Positions 45,936-55,979 of a stretch of DNA of 64,000 bases are shown piece after piece (within the stretch, counting starts at the first letter, position 1; every line of letters begins with the position of its first letter). Both the position numbers and the translations under genes were made by a program. The DNA is taken from NCBI GenBank assembly GCA_900312665.1, contig ONZQ02000020.1, forward strand, positions 248,001 to 312,000, in the 5' to 3' direction. The notes beneath the pieces are model-generated. The model had not been told where the DNA came from and did no database searches. It saw only the letters and a list, made by a program, of their open reading frames with translations. This DNA comes from Cephalotrichum gorgonifer (taxonomy: Eukaryota; Ascomycota; Sordariomycetes; Microascales; Microascaceae).

Positions 45936-48139
45936 ATGAGGCCCTCAATTATTGTGTCAACTCTACTTTTGCCTTGCTTGTCCTATGGCAACGGGCAGGT
46001 GGTTCTGTAAGCTTCAAATTGCTCCCGGTATGGTCGGATTAGTCTAACATCATCGGTAGGGCTGCGGAAGAAGCAAGCGACTGGCAATGGCTGGAGGAAC
46101 AGCTGTCGCCGGAAGCCCTGGAATGGGTCAACCATGAGAACAATCTCACGGTTGACACACTCGATGCGCTCCCCAATACAGAAGCCCTGCGGGACGGATT
46201 GCTAGAACTTGCGGACAGCGACGTGCGAAATCCAGATTTCTGGATGGCTGGCCCACTCTTCCGACTTCGAAAGAGCGCGACTAATCAGCATGGCATCTTG
46301 GAGCGGGGTGAGAGAGCCCCCAGCGGTTCTGTGGATCAGTGGCGGCAGGTCATCGATATCGAGGAACTGGGGAGGGCGGAGGACAAGGAATTCGATTTCT
46401 ACAACTACAATTTCGGCAGTACCGTGCTTGGTCAAGAAGGGTCCCGGTTGCTTGTCCAGCTGTCGAATGCGGGGTCGGACCTGATCGAGATTCGCGAGGT
46501 CGACGGCGAAACTGGCGAGGTAGTAGCCGACGGTTTCAGTACTGGCCCCGGCCACACTACAGCGGCGTGGCTGGACCAGGACCACATCCTCATCATCCAC
46601 GCACTAACCGGAGGTCCCACGAATGCAATCGGCTGGCCCACAACGGCATACATCTGGGAACGCGGAACGCCACTAGAAGAAGCGACGCCTGTCCACTCAG
46701 CTCTTACAACCGACTCACTTTACACGGCCTCCAACTATGGGGCGCGTGACAGCCATCGCGGTCTTATCAAGCGATATGTGGATTACTCCACCATAATCCA
46801 CTACCTCGTTTCGCTAGACGGCACGGTGGAGGAGGTCCCTTTGCCCACCGCAGTTACCATGACGCCCCCAGATGTACAGACGGGTCGCCACCTCATCTTA
46901 GCACTGGCACAGGCGTCAGTCGTCAATGGCACGGAGTTGCCTCCTGGGACAGTCCTGGCGTATGACATGGAAGCAACCGACGAACCAGCCGACTCCAGGA
47001 CAACGATCGTTCATGTTCCTAAAGAGAACGAATTTAACCCCGACATCATTGTCGATGGCATGAGGGCGAGCCACTCCCGGGTATACCTCACCACTACCAT
47101 AGAAGGGAGGGAGCGACGCCTGGTCCTGGAATACGACACCCCGTCTTGGAGACTTGTTCGAACCACGCCGACCGGGGACGGGCTGCACGCTGCCGTGATA
47201 GCATCGGACCGCTACACAGACGACGTCGTCATGTCCGAAAGTGGATACCTCCAACCAGCAAAGTTCTGGTTAGAGAATGTGGATAATGAGAGCCAGCATG
47301 TTCTACACGAGCAGACGGCTGTATTTAATAGCGACGATTTCGTCGCCACGAGGGGCGTGGCGGAGAGCAAGGACGGCACTTTGATCGACTACCTCCTGCT
47401 CGCCCCCGTTGAATCAAGCCACCCCGCGGGTGAGCTCCCCGTGCTTGTGACGGGTTACGGCGGGTTCGGCATCACCGTCACGACAGGCTACCTGAGCTTT
47501 TTCGTAGGCGGGGTAGCCATCGTGCCGTGGTTCGAGGCCGGAGGCGCGCTCGTAGTCGCGTACATCCGCGGGGGAGGCGAGCGCGGCGACGCGTGGCATC
47601 AGTCCGCCGTGCGTGAGAACCGGCAGAGGTCATACGACGACTTCATCGCCATCGCGGAGAAGCTCGTCGCCGACGGGCTCACCGTGCCCGAGCACATGGG
47701 GGTCTTCGGCGCTTCTCATGGGGGCCTGCTCGCGTCTGTGATGGGGACGCAGAGGCCGGACCTTTTCGGTGCGGTGGTGGCTGATGTGCCGATGACAGAT
47801 ATGCTGAGGTACCACCTCATGGGTTCCGGGGCGGTGTGGGTCGATGAGTACGGCCACCCTGATGATCCTGAGATGGAGCCCATCCTCCGTGCATATTCGC
47901 CCTTCCACAACGTCAAGGAGGGGACGGAGTATCCCCCGTTTCTCGCCACGATCTCGACGACGGACGATCGTGTTGGGCCTGGCCACGCTAGGAAGTTGAT
48001 CGCGAAGCTCAAGGAGGTTGGTTCCGCTGACGCGTTCTTGTACGAGGATCGGTCGGGCGGACACACAGTGAGCGATCCGTTCAGGAATGCTGCCCTCCTG
48101 GCGAGGCGTATGGCTTTCTTCATTCATTATCTCATGTAA
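45936..48139 (+). CDS. Secreted prolyl oligopeptidase-like serine peptidase (S9A)
   Basis: Two exons, 45936-46006 and 46060-48139, give 716 aa (53-nt intron with a TCTAAC branch). The frame of the long exon has no usable ATG at its start. The short first exon supplies one, with a signal-peptide-like N-terminus (IIVSTLLLPCLSYG), so the model rests on that splice. An N-terminal DPYRWLE-like segment (DWQWLEEQL) leads into a beta-propeller region. The C-terminal alpha/beta-hydrolase domain has TGYGGFG, RGGGERGDAWH, the nucleophile elbow GASHGG (Ser576), DDRVGPGHA with the catalytic Asp at about 659-660, and GGHT (His692). It should cleave short proline-containing peptides. Most S9A prolyl oligopeptidases are cytosolic, so the apparent signal peptide is noteworthy. 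Confidence 0.9.
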
Positions 48140-48308
48140 TTAGGACTGCTGTTATCTACCGTAGCACCCTTCATCCTCGCTTACATCCTCGACTCTTCTG
48201 TAACTCTGATGGATTCTCGCCCTCAAACGGGGAGGAGGACGGGTCGGCTGCCTTGCGTCTGTACTCTCCCCGGTATCGATCACCCCACATGCCTCGGCTC
48301 GGCCCCAT

Positions 48309-49253
48309 CTAAGCCTTCGTAGCAACGACAAAGAGACGCGGGTACGGCAAAAGCACAGTCCCATTCCGCTGCGTAGGGTACTTCTCCTTCAATCTCGCCA
48401 GGTACTCACGCACGAACCCCTCCTGCTCGGTATCCGACAGCGCGTTAAGGAACGGGCGCAGTCCCGTGCCCTTGACCCACTCCACAATTGCCTCGTGGCT
48501 CTCCATGGTGTGGAAGTACTTCGTCTCCCAGATATCGATATCCGAGCAGAGAGGGCTCAGCGCGTCGTGCAGCTCGGTCGGCTGGGGGAACTCGTCCCGC
48601 CCTTTCTTCAGGTGCGCCAGTTTCTCCGTCCACGGCGTGTTCGGCGCGGCGGCGGTGTCCCGCATGGCGACGTGTGAGGGCTCAGACAGGTTATTAGGGA
48701 CCTGGAAGGCTAGGACGCCGCCAGGGGAGAGGCCCTCGACTAGGCGGGTGAGGATTTGGATGCGGGATTGGCCGGGCAGCCATTGGAAGACGGCGTTGGA
48801 GAAGAACACGTCGACGGGTCCGTCGTCGGGCGTATAGGTCTCCAGGTTTGCGAGGCCGAACGAGAGTTTCGGGAGGGTCTTCTTTGCTTTGGCGAGCATG
48901 TCCGCGGAGGAGTCGACGCCGGATATGTCGGCGTCCGGGTACCGCTCGACCAGCACGGCCGTGGAGTTTCCTGGTCCGCAGCCGAGATCTATGACTCGCT
49001 TTGGTGAGGTGAGAGGAACGCGGGCGGCTAGCTCCCTAGCTGGCCGGGTCCTCTCGTCGAGGAACTTAGCGTACTGCTTCGCGGACCAGTCGCGCTCGGT
49101 GGCCGGTGGTGCAGGCCCGGTCGCCGAATACTGTCTGGAGGACATGGCGGGCTTATGTCGAAAGGGCTGTGATGGAAGCCTCAGAATACTATGTTTGTTT
49201 GATAGACTTAATCGGGCGCACCGGGGCAGGAAACTAGTCGAGATATAGGACAT
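48309..49253 (-). CDS. Trans-aconitate-methyltransferase-like SAM methyltransferase
   Basis: A single exon of 314 aa on the minus strand. The SAM-binding motif is VIDLGCGPGNST at about residue 87, followed by the acidic VDSSADML, then FFSNAVFQWLP and LSPGGVLAFQVP, the order found in Tam-type trans-aconitate methyltransferases. It would methylate a carboxylate such as trans-aconitate, which inhibits aconitase. The first 40 residues (from 49253) are rich in Arg and Ser and lack acids, like a mitochondrial presequence. A second Met, MSSRQYS, could start a cytosolic form. The gene is convergent with the peptidase gene, with 169 bp between stops. The 5' flank is a CT-rich (G-rich on the plus strand) triple repeat. 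Confidence 0.9.
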   Translation of the reverse strand: MSYISTSFLPRCARLSLSNKHSILRLPSQPFRHKPAMSSRQYSATGPAPPATERDWSAKQYAKFLDERTRPARELAARVPLTSPKRVIDLGCGPGNSTAVLVERYPDADISGVDSSADMLAKAKKTLPKLSFGLANLETYTPDDGPVDVFFSNAVFQWLPGQSRIQILTRLVEGLSPGGVLAFQVPNNLSEPSHVAMRDTAAAPNTPWTEKLAHLKKGRDEFPQPTELHDALSPLCSDIDIWETKYFHTMESHEAIVEWVKGTGLRPFLNALSDTEQEGFVREYLARLKEKYPTQRNGTVLLPYPRLFVVATKA

Positions 49254-50152
49254 GGCGCAAGGAGCCGGAGTACCTTGGAGTAGTGAGAAAGTTAAAAAGT
49301 CAACGAGCGAGAGGGGGGGAGCGAGAGGGGGGGAGCGAGAGGGGGGGAGCGTGTATGTATAATATAGCCAGACCCTACTCGCACGTCTTCCCCAGATATA
49401 TAAGTTGCAATGCCCAAGGCCGTAGGTACCGGGAACAGGTAGCGCGTGCCGCCTGTCGAGTCGTTGGTTTCAGGGCACCATGGCGACATTTGTATTGCTG
49501 GCCTCGGAGCTGCTCGTCTCGGAGCTGCTTACCCTCACCTCCGACCTACCTCCGATTCGCTTCTGGGGACTGATTTATATCCGACTAATACCGAGGAACT
49601 TTTAACAACAGGGCTCGCCCTCCGGATTAGACAACACTTGTAGGAGTCGTCAATCAATGCAATGCTTGCGCAACCGGGGGAGGCACTATGAAATACTTGT
49701 AAATTATTCGAGAGTGTACTGATTGATTCCCCGCAATTGCAATTCATATCCGTACTCTGCGCCGGCTCTTGGCTTGCGCATAATTGTTGCGCATCCACAC
49801 CCAGGCTAAAGAAAGAGTGGAGCACCTGAACAAAGATTGACGTCATGTTCATCGCTAGCTGCCCTCTCCCTCACTCTAGGGAGGGTAAGCTGAGAGAGGC
49901 AAGAAATAAGTACAAGTTTCTTGTTGTTATTGTTTTAACGTGTCACCTAATGATCATACTACAGTTCACCAACTATTCTTATAGTCTACAAAGCGTGTGG
50001 TAAAGCCCCTATACTCGCGCTTTAACAACAAAACTTCTTCTAACCCGAACAGATCCCTAGCTCGGAATACCTCCTCCCCCGTCACTCCCTCTTCTTCATC
50101 CCAACAAGGAAGCACAGATATCTAGAGGTGGTGACAGCTTATTGGATACACC
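49254..50152. other. Divergent promoter region
   Basis: This separates the methyltransferase (-) from the HVA1-type gene (+). It contains the 14-bp repeat at 49307-49348. No gene is supported. Confidence 0.5.
49307..49348. repeat. Three perfect 14-bp tandem repeats, G-rich
   Basis: GCGAGAGGGGGGGA occurs three times head to tail, 54 bp upstream of the methyltransferase ATG. On the coding strand of that gene it is a CT-rich tract, common near fungal transcription starts. On the plus strand it has three seven-G runs. Confidence 0.9.
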
Positions 50153-50392
50153 ATGACCAAGAAGGGGGTAAGCACACCTCCAAGATTCTCCATCGGTGAC
50201 CACGTGTCATGGAACTCGGAAGCCGGCTACGTGTCTGGGAAGATCACCAAGATCCACAACGAGGACTTCACGTACAAGGGACACCACCGTCGCGCCAGCG
50301 CCGAAGAGCCGCAGTACGAAATCAAGAGCGACAAGACGGATCACATCGCTGCACACAAAGGTAGCGCCCTGAGGAAGCTACCTGACGAGTGA
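50153..50392 (+). CDS. Small HVA1 family TUDOR-domain protein (DUF2945)
   Basis: A single exon of 79 aa. The sequence has the family pattern FSIGDHVSWNSEAGYVSGKITKI, then a FTYKGHHRRASAEEPQYEIKSD segment, IAAHKGSALRKL and the end. This is the small SH3/Tudor-like domain called hypervirulence-associated protein TUDOR or DUF2945, found in bacteria and fungi, usually as a stand-alone protein of 60-90 residues. The name comes from a fungal mutant phenotype. Its molecular role is unknown and nothing here implies virulence. The ATG is clear and the length is normal. The protein is hydrophilic, without signal peptide or membrane helix. Confidence 0.88.
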   Translation: MTKKGVSTPPRFSIGDHVSWNSEAGYVSGKITKIHNEDFTYKGHHRRASAEEPQYEIKSDKTDHIAAHKGSALRKLPDE

Positions 50393-51127
50393 CTGGTACT
50401 CCGGTACTTCACCGTCGACCTCTCGGCCCACGACGCTCGGAGAGTTCCCCATGTTGTTGGTAGAAGCACCGAATCAGGGTACTCATCGGGTTCTGAAAGG
50501 TCCCTGGCTCCAGCAAGGATATTTCCCACTATGGGGACGGGAGGCTTGACAGGTCATAGCGGTAGCATTGTATGGCGCCCTGTAATAATCTACACCAGTG
50601 TCATCTGAAACATAGTGTATAGCTTGCCCATGAACAACGGGAAACTTGTAAAGCCCTGCAAAAAAACAGACATGTACACTCGTGGAGTCGTATAGATAAC
50701 TAGTTTACCACCGCCAGATCGACACGTTCTCAACTCTCGAATTTAAAGATCCACGTTACCCGTGTCAATACACCGTGAAGTTCGGTGACTTGAGCTTTCG
50801 CATCTAGGGAGAAGTCGAGCTCATGGAAGACCAGTGATCATGCTATATTATTGATATTATTGGGTAAATTTGGCACTGGCTTTGAAGGTAGCCTAATAAT
50901 AAGAGGCGGGGCGGATGTTCGGCACACCCCACGGCGTATTGTTTACCCGACCCTTATTGGTCTCCACCCCCTGACTGTCCTCACCATCCAGACCAACTAT
51001 CAACTCACCTGACCTTGAGAATATTCGTTTATGCGCGCAGCTGGGTTGGGGTCTATCACTTGCACCGCTAGTCCTGAAGCCACTATTCCCCCCCGTCCGG
51101 CACGGGTGAAAAGCCACTTCCACGTCG
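50393..51127. other. Intergenic region
   Basis: 3' flank of the HVA1-type gene and promoter of the Zn2Cys6 regulator. No gene is visible. Confidence 0.55.
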
Positions 51128-52788
51128 ATGACGTGTCCCGCAGGTGGCCGTGCGAGATGGAGCACTGGCTGCGCCCTCTGTGTCAAGAGGCGCGTAAAGG
51201 TGCGTATGCGTTTAAATTTCCCTTCGGGCAATCTTGGGTGGGTAGGCTCTAACGGCGCTGGGCTTACCGGCACAGTGCGATGAAACGCGTCCCAATTGTA
51301 GGAAGTGCATCAAGTACGGCGAGGAATGTCCGGGCTATGCCAAGGACCTGCAATTCGTCCAGGCCCGAACGCATCGTCGCGTCAAAGATGTCGCTTCACC
51401 GGGAGAGAACCAGGTTGCGCGCTCCGACACCGTTTCATCGCCAGTCCTCTCAAGAAGCACGGACTCCATCCCCGAGGGCCCCCATTCGCCTCAGTTGTAC
51501 CGGCTCCAAGCGTTGGTATCGATCAGTAGTATCATCTCAAGCGACTTCAGGATAATATGGAGCTGGTTTAGCGAGCTCCCGTCGACCCTCGGACGCAGTC
51601 CCGTGCTAGACAGTGCCATCGAGAGCTTCTCTGTGGAGATGCTCGGGCGGACCCTGGAGAATGCCGAGGTCCGCGATCGTGGGAGGGTGTGCTACGTCCG
51701 CGCGCTTTCGAAACTCCAGGGAGCTTTGTACCACTCTATAGAGTGGCAGAGTTCAGAGACGCTGTGCGCATCTGTTTTGCTCTGTCTTTTTGAGGTATCT
51801 ACCCCAATCCATGTCCTCGGGTGGTCGTTGTCTTTTGATTTGAATTGTAGTGCTGACTATGAGAAGTTGTACGCAGGTACTACATCGGCGGATGCCTATC
51901 TCCGCCATGCCAAGGGCATAGGTGCTCTGATAGAGGCTCGGGGGCCATTTAGAGAACGGTGGTGTCCGTTTGACATAGCCGTTATCCAGACGTTCAGAAG
52001 CACCCTCGTATGTGAACTCCCTCGCACCTCCTAAATGAAGTCCTGACGAACACGACCTTAACCTTTGGTCTTAGATCACTGCCTCGATGCTCGGGGGCGA
52101 CTACTGCTCACTCGTTGAGGAACGATGGCGCACATTCTTTCGCGAGAACCCCGCCGCTTTTCTGCCGAGGGAATGGCACTCTTTCTACGAAGATTACTAT
52201 GACCTCCTCTCGCAGATGCCGAGCATAGCCCAACGAGGCTATGACATGCTCCAAGCGTTATCTTCCGGGTCACCGCCCTCCCCTGACGAGGCCTCGATTC
52301 TCATCCGCGACACGATTCCGGTTTACGAGGGCTGGTGGAGATGGAATAAACAGCTGCTCACCCTCTTCCCCGCACCTGTAGAGGTAACATCGCCGCGGGG
52401 CGACCAGTTGTACCCCGTCGTCTACCTCTACGATGACGTATGGAGGGGGAGCTCGCACATGCTGGTCGCTGTGTGCATCATCATCGCGAACCTCGTATTC
52501 AAGGTCACGGGGTACCAGCGAGGCGGAGACGGGGAGGTACGGGAGATGGTGGACAGGATTTGCATGTCTGTGGAGACGGTGTCAGTGGGGGCGTGTGGGC
52601 CGATGAGGGTGGGGGCTGGGCTGAGGATCGCGTACGAAGCTGCGGATTCGGAGACGAGAGGGTGGATTAAGGGGTGGCTTCAGGAGTTTGAGGAGAGATT
52701 TGCGGCCACGGCTTATGGCAAATATCCAACCAGGACGGCGGCGGAGATTGTGCCTAAAGAAGTGGATCTGGGGCCCGGAAAATCATAA
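51128..52788 (+). CDS. Zn2Cys6 fungal transcription factor
   Basis: Four exons, 51128-51199, 51276-51794, 51867-52007 and 52075-52788, give 481 aa with all junctions at phase 0 (introns of 76, 72 and 67 nt). The first two exons together make a complete binuclear zinc cluster with Cys at 15, 18, 25, 32, 35 and 42 (C-X2-C-X6-C-X6-C-X2-C-X6-C). The splice junction falls directly before Cys25. The start, MTCPAGGRARW, leaves only 14 residues before the cluster. The rest matches the fungal-specific regulator type (LCLFELY, AYLRHAKGIGALIEARGP, WRTFF). The acceptor of intron 2 is AAG and was chosen because it restores the family pattern. It is presumably a nuclear DNA-binding regulator, but its targets cannot be inferred. 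tRNA-Asn starts 15 bp after the stop. Confidence 0.88.
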
Positions 52789-52803
52789 GTCATGTACTTC
52801 ACA

Positions 52804-52876
52804 TTCTCCATGGCCAAATGGTTAAGGCGTCCGACTGTTAATCGGAAGATTCCAAGTTCGACCCTTGGTGGGGAAG
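52804..52876 (+). tRNA. tRNA-Asn (anticodon GTT)
   Basis: A 73-nt cloverleaf. The acceptor TTCTCCA pairs with TGGGGAA (one T-G pair) with discriminator G. The D arm is GCC...GGC with loop AATGGTTAA. The anticodon stem TCCGA/TCGGA encloses CTGTTAA, giving GTT for asparagine. The T stem CCAAG/CTTGG encloses TTCGACC. There is no intron. T runs at 52883-52886 and 52895-52903 could terminate RNA polymerase III. The acceptor stem starting with T-A is unusual for this tRNA, so a diverged or inactive copy is possible. It starts 15 bp after the stop codon of the Zn2Cys6 gene, inside its probable 3' UTR. Confidence 0.88.
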
Positions 52877-53250
52877 TTTCAATTTTGACTTTTCTTTTTT
52901 TTTGGGTCCATTGCACATAGCTAACCCTATTGAGGAAATAGGCATATATCTATTAAGAGGAAAACATGGAGTAAAGTATAACAGGGCGTTGATCTCTTGC
53001 AGAGGATAAACCAGATAAACTAGAAGAACGTGAAGAGCATTGTAGCTGGGAAGGAGGTTTACCCAGCCTTGGAAGCTGGGCATACTGGCCTTGCTGGAAG
53101 GTGGGACACACTGGCTGATAACAGCTACCAGGATGGAAATGTGACTGAACTGGATGGAGGGCAGTGGTTTCCAACCCTAGATGATAGAAAAATGCTTCTC
53201 CAAAGTTCCCATAGACTTCACCGTGGTGAGTTGAGAGTGGGTAGCTGAAT
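52877..53250. other. Convergent intergenic region
   Basis: Between tRNA-Asn (+) and the seven-helix membrane protein (-). Apart from the T runs after the tRNA, nothing is recognised. Confidence 0.55.
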
Positions 53251-54260
53251 CTAGGCGTGGTTGTCGGGCCCATCGGAACTCTTTTGCCTAGTGATCTTTC
53301 CGTAGTCGACTCTCTGATTAAACCAAGGCAGCTCCTCCGACACGATAGTTGCACTCAAGAGTGAAATGATCACCAACAACTCCATGGTATACCCCAGTCC
53401 AACCAGGTATCCCGGATCACCTGTGACAGGATGGTATTTCCCATCTTCGCTGAACTCCAAGACGATAAAGTATACGGCACGGACTAGTAGTGGCGGAAGC
53501 GCCGTCGCAGCGACGGCGAGACCTCTATTCCCTCCTTTGGGGAGGGCGTTGTGCCATCTGGTGGGGAGGAGGAGGCAGATGTGGATGGAGCCGAGTAGGA
53601 GGAATGCCACCACCACAACCATGGAGCCTGCTTTCCAAAGAGCCAGGATGAGGGTGCTGGCGCCGGCGATGATCAGGATGACACCGACGGATAGTATCAC
53701 GCGTACGAGGATCAGAGCTCGGCCAACGAGAACAAGGGAGGATTGGTCGGGCGCTTTGCGGATGCTGGTGATCGGCAATGCTTAGTATAACCCCTATCTG
53801 TATCTGGGGGTGACGATAGGGACGTACATTCGTTGCAGGATAAGTAAAAGTTTCATCACCATAGGCATATACCCCAGGCTGCTGAAGAGGGTCTGCACGA
53901 TGAAGACGCCTGTACTGGGCGAGGATGTGGAGAGGTAGAGCGCACTCCCGATTATGCGGACTGGAGCGGTTAGCGACCCGCCCGGTTAGAGATGACGACG
54001 CGAAGGGGTCCTTGCGGGGAACGCTGTCTGTGCATACTTATACATAGGAGGCTAAGGAAGTCGAAAAAAATGAACAAGGGCACACGCCAGTCGAGACGTT
54101 CACGCTTCTTGGAGACCCAATCGCTCCATGCCACGGCATACTCGATCAGCCACACGAGTGGGAGGAAGACGCCGTAGATGACGATGGCGGCTATGGAGAG
54201 GTTGTGGCGGGTGTGATCCGGCGGGAGGTGGATTGTCTCGGGGAGTGTCGTCCCAGACAT
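53251..54260 (-). CDS. Seven-helix fungal membrane protein, function unknown
   Basis: Three exons on the minus strand, 54260-54044, 53960-53828 and 53764-53251, with introns of 83 and 63 nt; 287 aa. Phases agree, and intron 2 has a TACTAAG branch site. The sequence has about seven hydrophobic helices (LSIAAIVIYGVFLPLVWLIEY; FIFFDFLSLLFRIIG; GVFIVQTLFSSLGYMPMVMKLLLIL; ILVRVILSVGVILIIAGASTL; AGSMVVVVAFLLLGSIHICLLL; VRAVYFIVLEF; GLGYTMELLVIISLLSATIV). The short N-terminus has histidines, HLPPDHTRHNLS. Layout and length resemble small fungal seven-helix families of the DUF7702/RTA1-like type, but I cannot name the family firmly. It is probably in the plasma or an internal membrane. The donor of intron 1 has an alternative 7 nt away that would change two residues. 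Confidence 0.8.
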
Positions 54261-54412
54261 TATGGTAGCTCCGGGTCGTGTAAATAGTTAGAAGGTTTGT
54301 AGTCGGGGAGAATACTGTGATGGGATATCTGAGCCTTACGAGAGGAGACTGGGAATTCATGGTCGGGTTCTCCCCCTCTTTATGGGGAATCTGGACACCA
54401 TGCATGCCCGTA

Positions 54413-54576
54413 CCAAAATGACACCGGAGGGGAGTTTCGCGAGTGTTGACCCGAAATAGCTATCCATACCAGAACGACACCGGTGGGGAGCTTCGCGAGT
54501 GTTGGCCCGAAGTGGTTACTCCGTCCCAGAATGACACTGGTGGGGACCTCGCGAGTGTTGACCCAAAGTGGCTTAG
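54413..54576. repeat. Three tandem copies of a 56-57-bp unit
   Basis: Units start at about 54413, 54469 and 54526. Each contains CCARAAYGACACYGG, then TGGGGA-like G-rich bases, TCGCGAGTGTTG and CCCGAA/CCCAAA-GTGG, with roughly 80-85% identity by eye. It lies about 155 bp upstream of the seven-helix protein ATG, so it may sit in that gene's promoter. Confidence 0.85.
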
Positions 54577-54625
54577 CGTGTAGTACGGAGAAGACCAGCA
54601 GGCAAGATCGACATCGTGGCCAATT

Positions 54626-54955
54626 ATGGCTGCGCTCACACTACTAATAATACGACTCCCTGTTGTGGCTTCACTCCTGCTAGCACAGACCGTGTTGTTT
54701 ATTGCGAAAAATAAAACAAGGCCGTGGTCCAATGATGGAACTATTGTTTTAGGCCTGACCCCTGGAAAGTGGAAGAACGTCGACCTGCCATCTTCTTTAC
54801 CTACGCCTGGCCTGGTGGACCTGGTCCCTAACCATTTCGCGCTAAAGCACATTCCTGCATACGACCTTGAATTTCACTGCTTACGCCATGTAGTTTCGTA
54901 CCCTCTCTCCGAGTCCCGCTTCTGTCCCTCAGCTCCCCCCTTTCGACTCGCCTGA
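54626..54955 (+). CDS. Weak candidate for a small secreted protein
   Basis: An ATG-started frame of 109 aa. The first 27 residues are hydrophobic with one Arg (LTLLIIRLPVVASLLLAQTVLFIA) and could be a signal peptide or anchor. The rest has only two cysteines, two near-terminal histidine-rich bits and no recognised motif. An opposite-strand frame covers the same place. Composition alone does not prove it is coding, so it is listed as a candidate only. Confidence 0.2.
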   Translation: MAALTLLIIRLPVVASLLLAQTVLFIAKNKTRPWSNDGTIVLGLTPGKWKNVDLPSSLPTPGLVDLVPNHFALKHIPAYDLEFHCLRHVVSYPLSESRFCPSAPPFRLA

Positions 54956-55451
54956 ATCTTTGGCCAACTTCCTTGAGACTCCATGGATAATTAACGAGCA
55001 GAATATGTCTTAGGATGGAGGGAACTATGTCTAGTGTATGAGATAATTCAGGCTCACTACTATTAGACTAATTAACAGTTCCCATACGAGTTGGGTAGTA
55101 AGTTCGGTTAGCCAGCTCTCATTTCCGCGCGGTTACCTGCCGCTCAATACGGTTGTACGTGAGCCTACTAGGTTTCATTACCAGCATGTCCACGGAGAGG
55201 CTCTAACATGGAATAGGAACTTCTTTGGACAGCGTCGAGGACACCCTTGATTCCAACACTATTCACATCTTCTTGTCACTGCTGTCTCCAATGACTGGGT
55301 CTTTATAAATGTGGTGAGTTTAAGCCCTCTGCTTCTGTGTATACATGGTAAGAATAAATATTGGATATCATCTAAAAATACGACGTAAAAGCGCACTACC
55401 TCTTACATGCAATCATTTCTCAGCATATGCCTATCCAGAACCCAAGTCGGA

Positions 55452-55979
55452 TTACATGCTGAACAAAGCCTTCCCCAAGCCCTTCAACACGGCGCCATCT
55501 AGCTCCTTGTGGATCGTCCACGCCGCCAGGGACGTCAGAACCACCATCTCGAACAAGACCGGCTCAAAATGTTTGAACATCTCAAGTTTCTTCGCTCCCT
55601 TCCCAGCCCTGTCAAACCGGGCAATCCTCGCTCCGCTGGCGTCGAACATGTTCAGGGCCTCGCAACCCATCTGCTCGTCCTGGACGAACTTGAAGCTGCC
55701 CAGGTGCCCGGCCTCGACGGTGCACTTGGTCGACCAGGGGTTCATCTTCATGTGGATGGGAATGCCCCGTAGGGATATCTCTGCGGAAGATTTGCCGGGA
55801 AATGTGGCGGTGCCGATGGTGTTGCTTGGGTGGGCGTTGCCGATAAATAATGTGATTTGTGCTGCTGAGGACTTGGGCTTGCTAATGAGTAGTATTGGCG
55901 ATTCTCTTGGTTGGTTGGACCAGTGGAGGACGGTGATATTTGCGTCGAACGGGGAGGGGCTTAGAAGGAGGAACGACAT
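55452..55979 (-). CDS. Small conserved-looking protein, possibly tubby-like/DUF6593-type
   Basis: A single exon of 175 aa on the minus strand from a clear ATG. It starts MSFLLLSPSPFDANITVLHWSNQ and continues with alternating short beta-like segments (PILLISKP, QITLFIGN, TIGTATF, EISLRGIPIHMKMN, STKCTVEAG, FKFVQDEQMGCEALNMFDASGARIARFD). It closes with a hydrophobic helix (FEMVVLTSLAAWTIHKEL). This order of strands followed by one C-terminal helix is what small fungal tubby-like (DUF6593-type) proteins show, but the match is from layout, not from a firm motif. No signal peptide. Function unknown. Confidence 0.72.
   Translation of the reverse strand: MSFLLLSPSPFDANITVLHWSNQPRESPILLISKPKSSAAQITLFIGNAHPSNTIGTATFPGKSSAEISLRGIPIHMKMNPWSTKCTVEAGHLGSFKFVQDEQMGCEALNMFDASGARIARFDRAGKGAKKLEMFKHFEPVLFEMVVLTSLAAWTIHKELDGAVLKGLGKALFSM

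Larger units (their letters stand above)
54261..55451. other. Intergenic with minisatellite and a weak small ORF
   Basis: Contains three 56-57-bp tandem repeats (54413-54576) and an ATG-started frame of 109 codons at 54626-54955. Beyond that, no gene is recognised. Confidence 0.5.
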
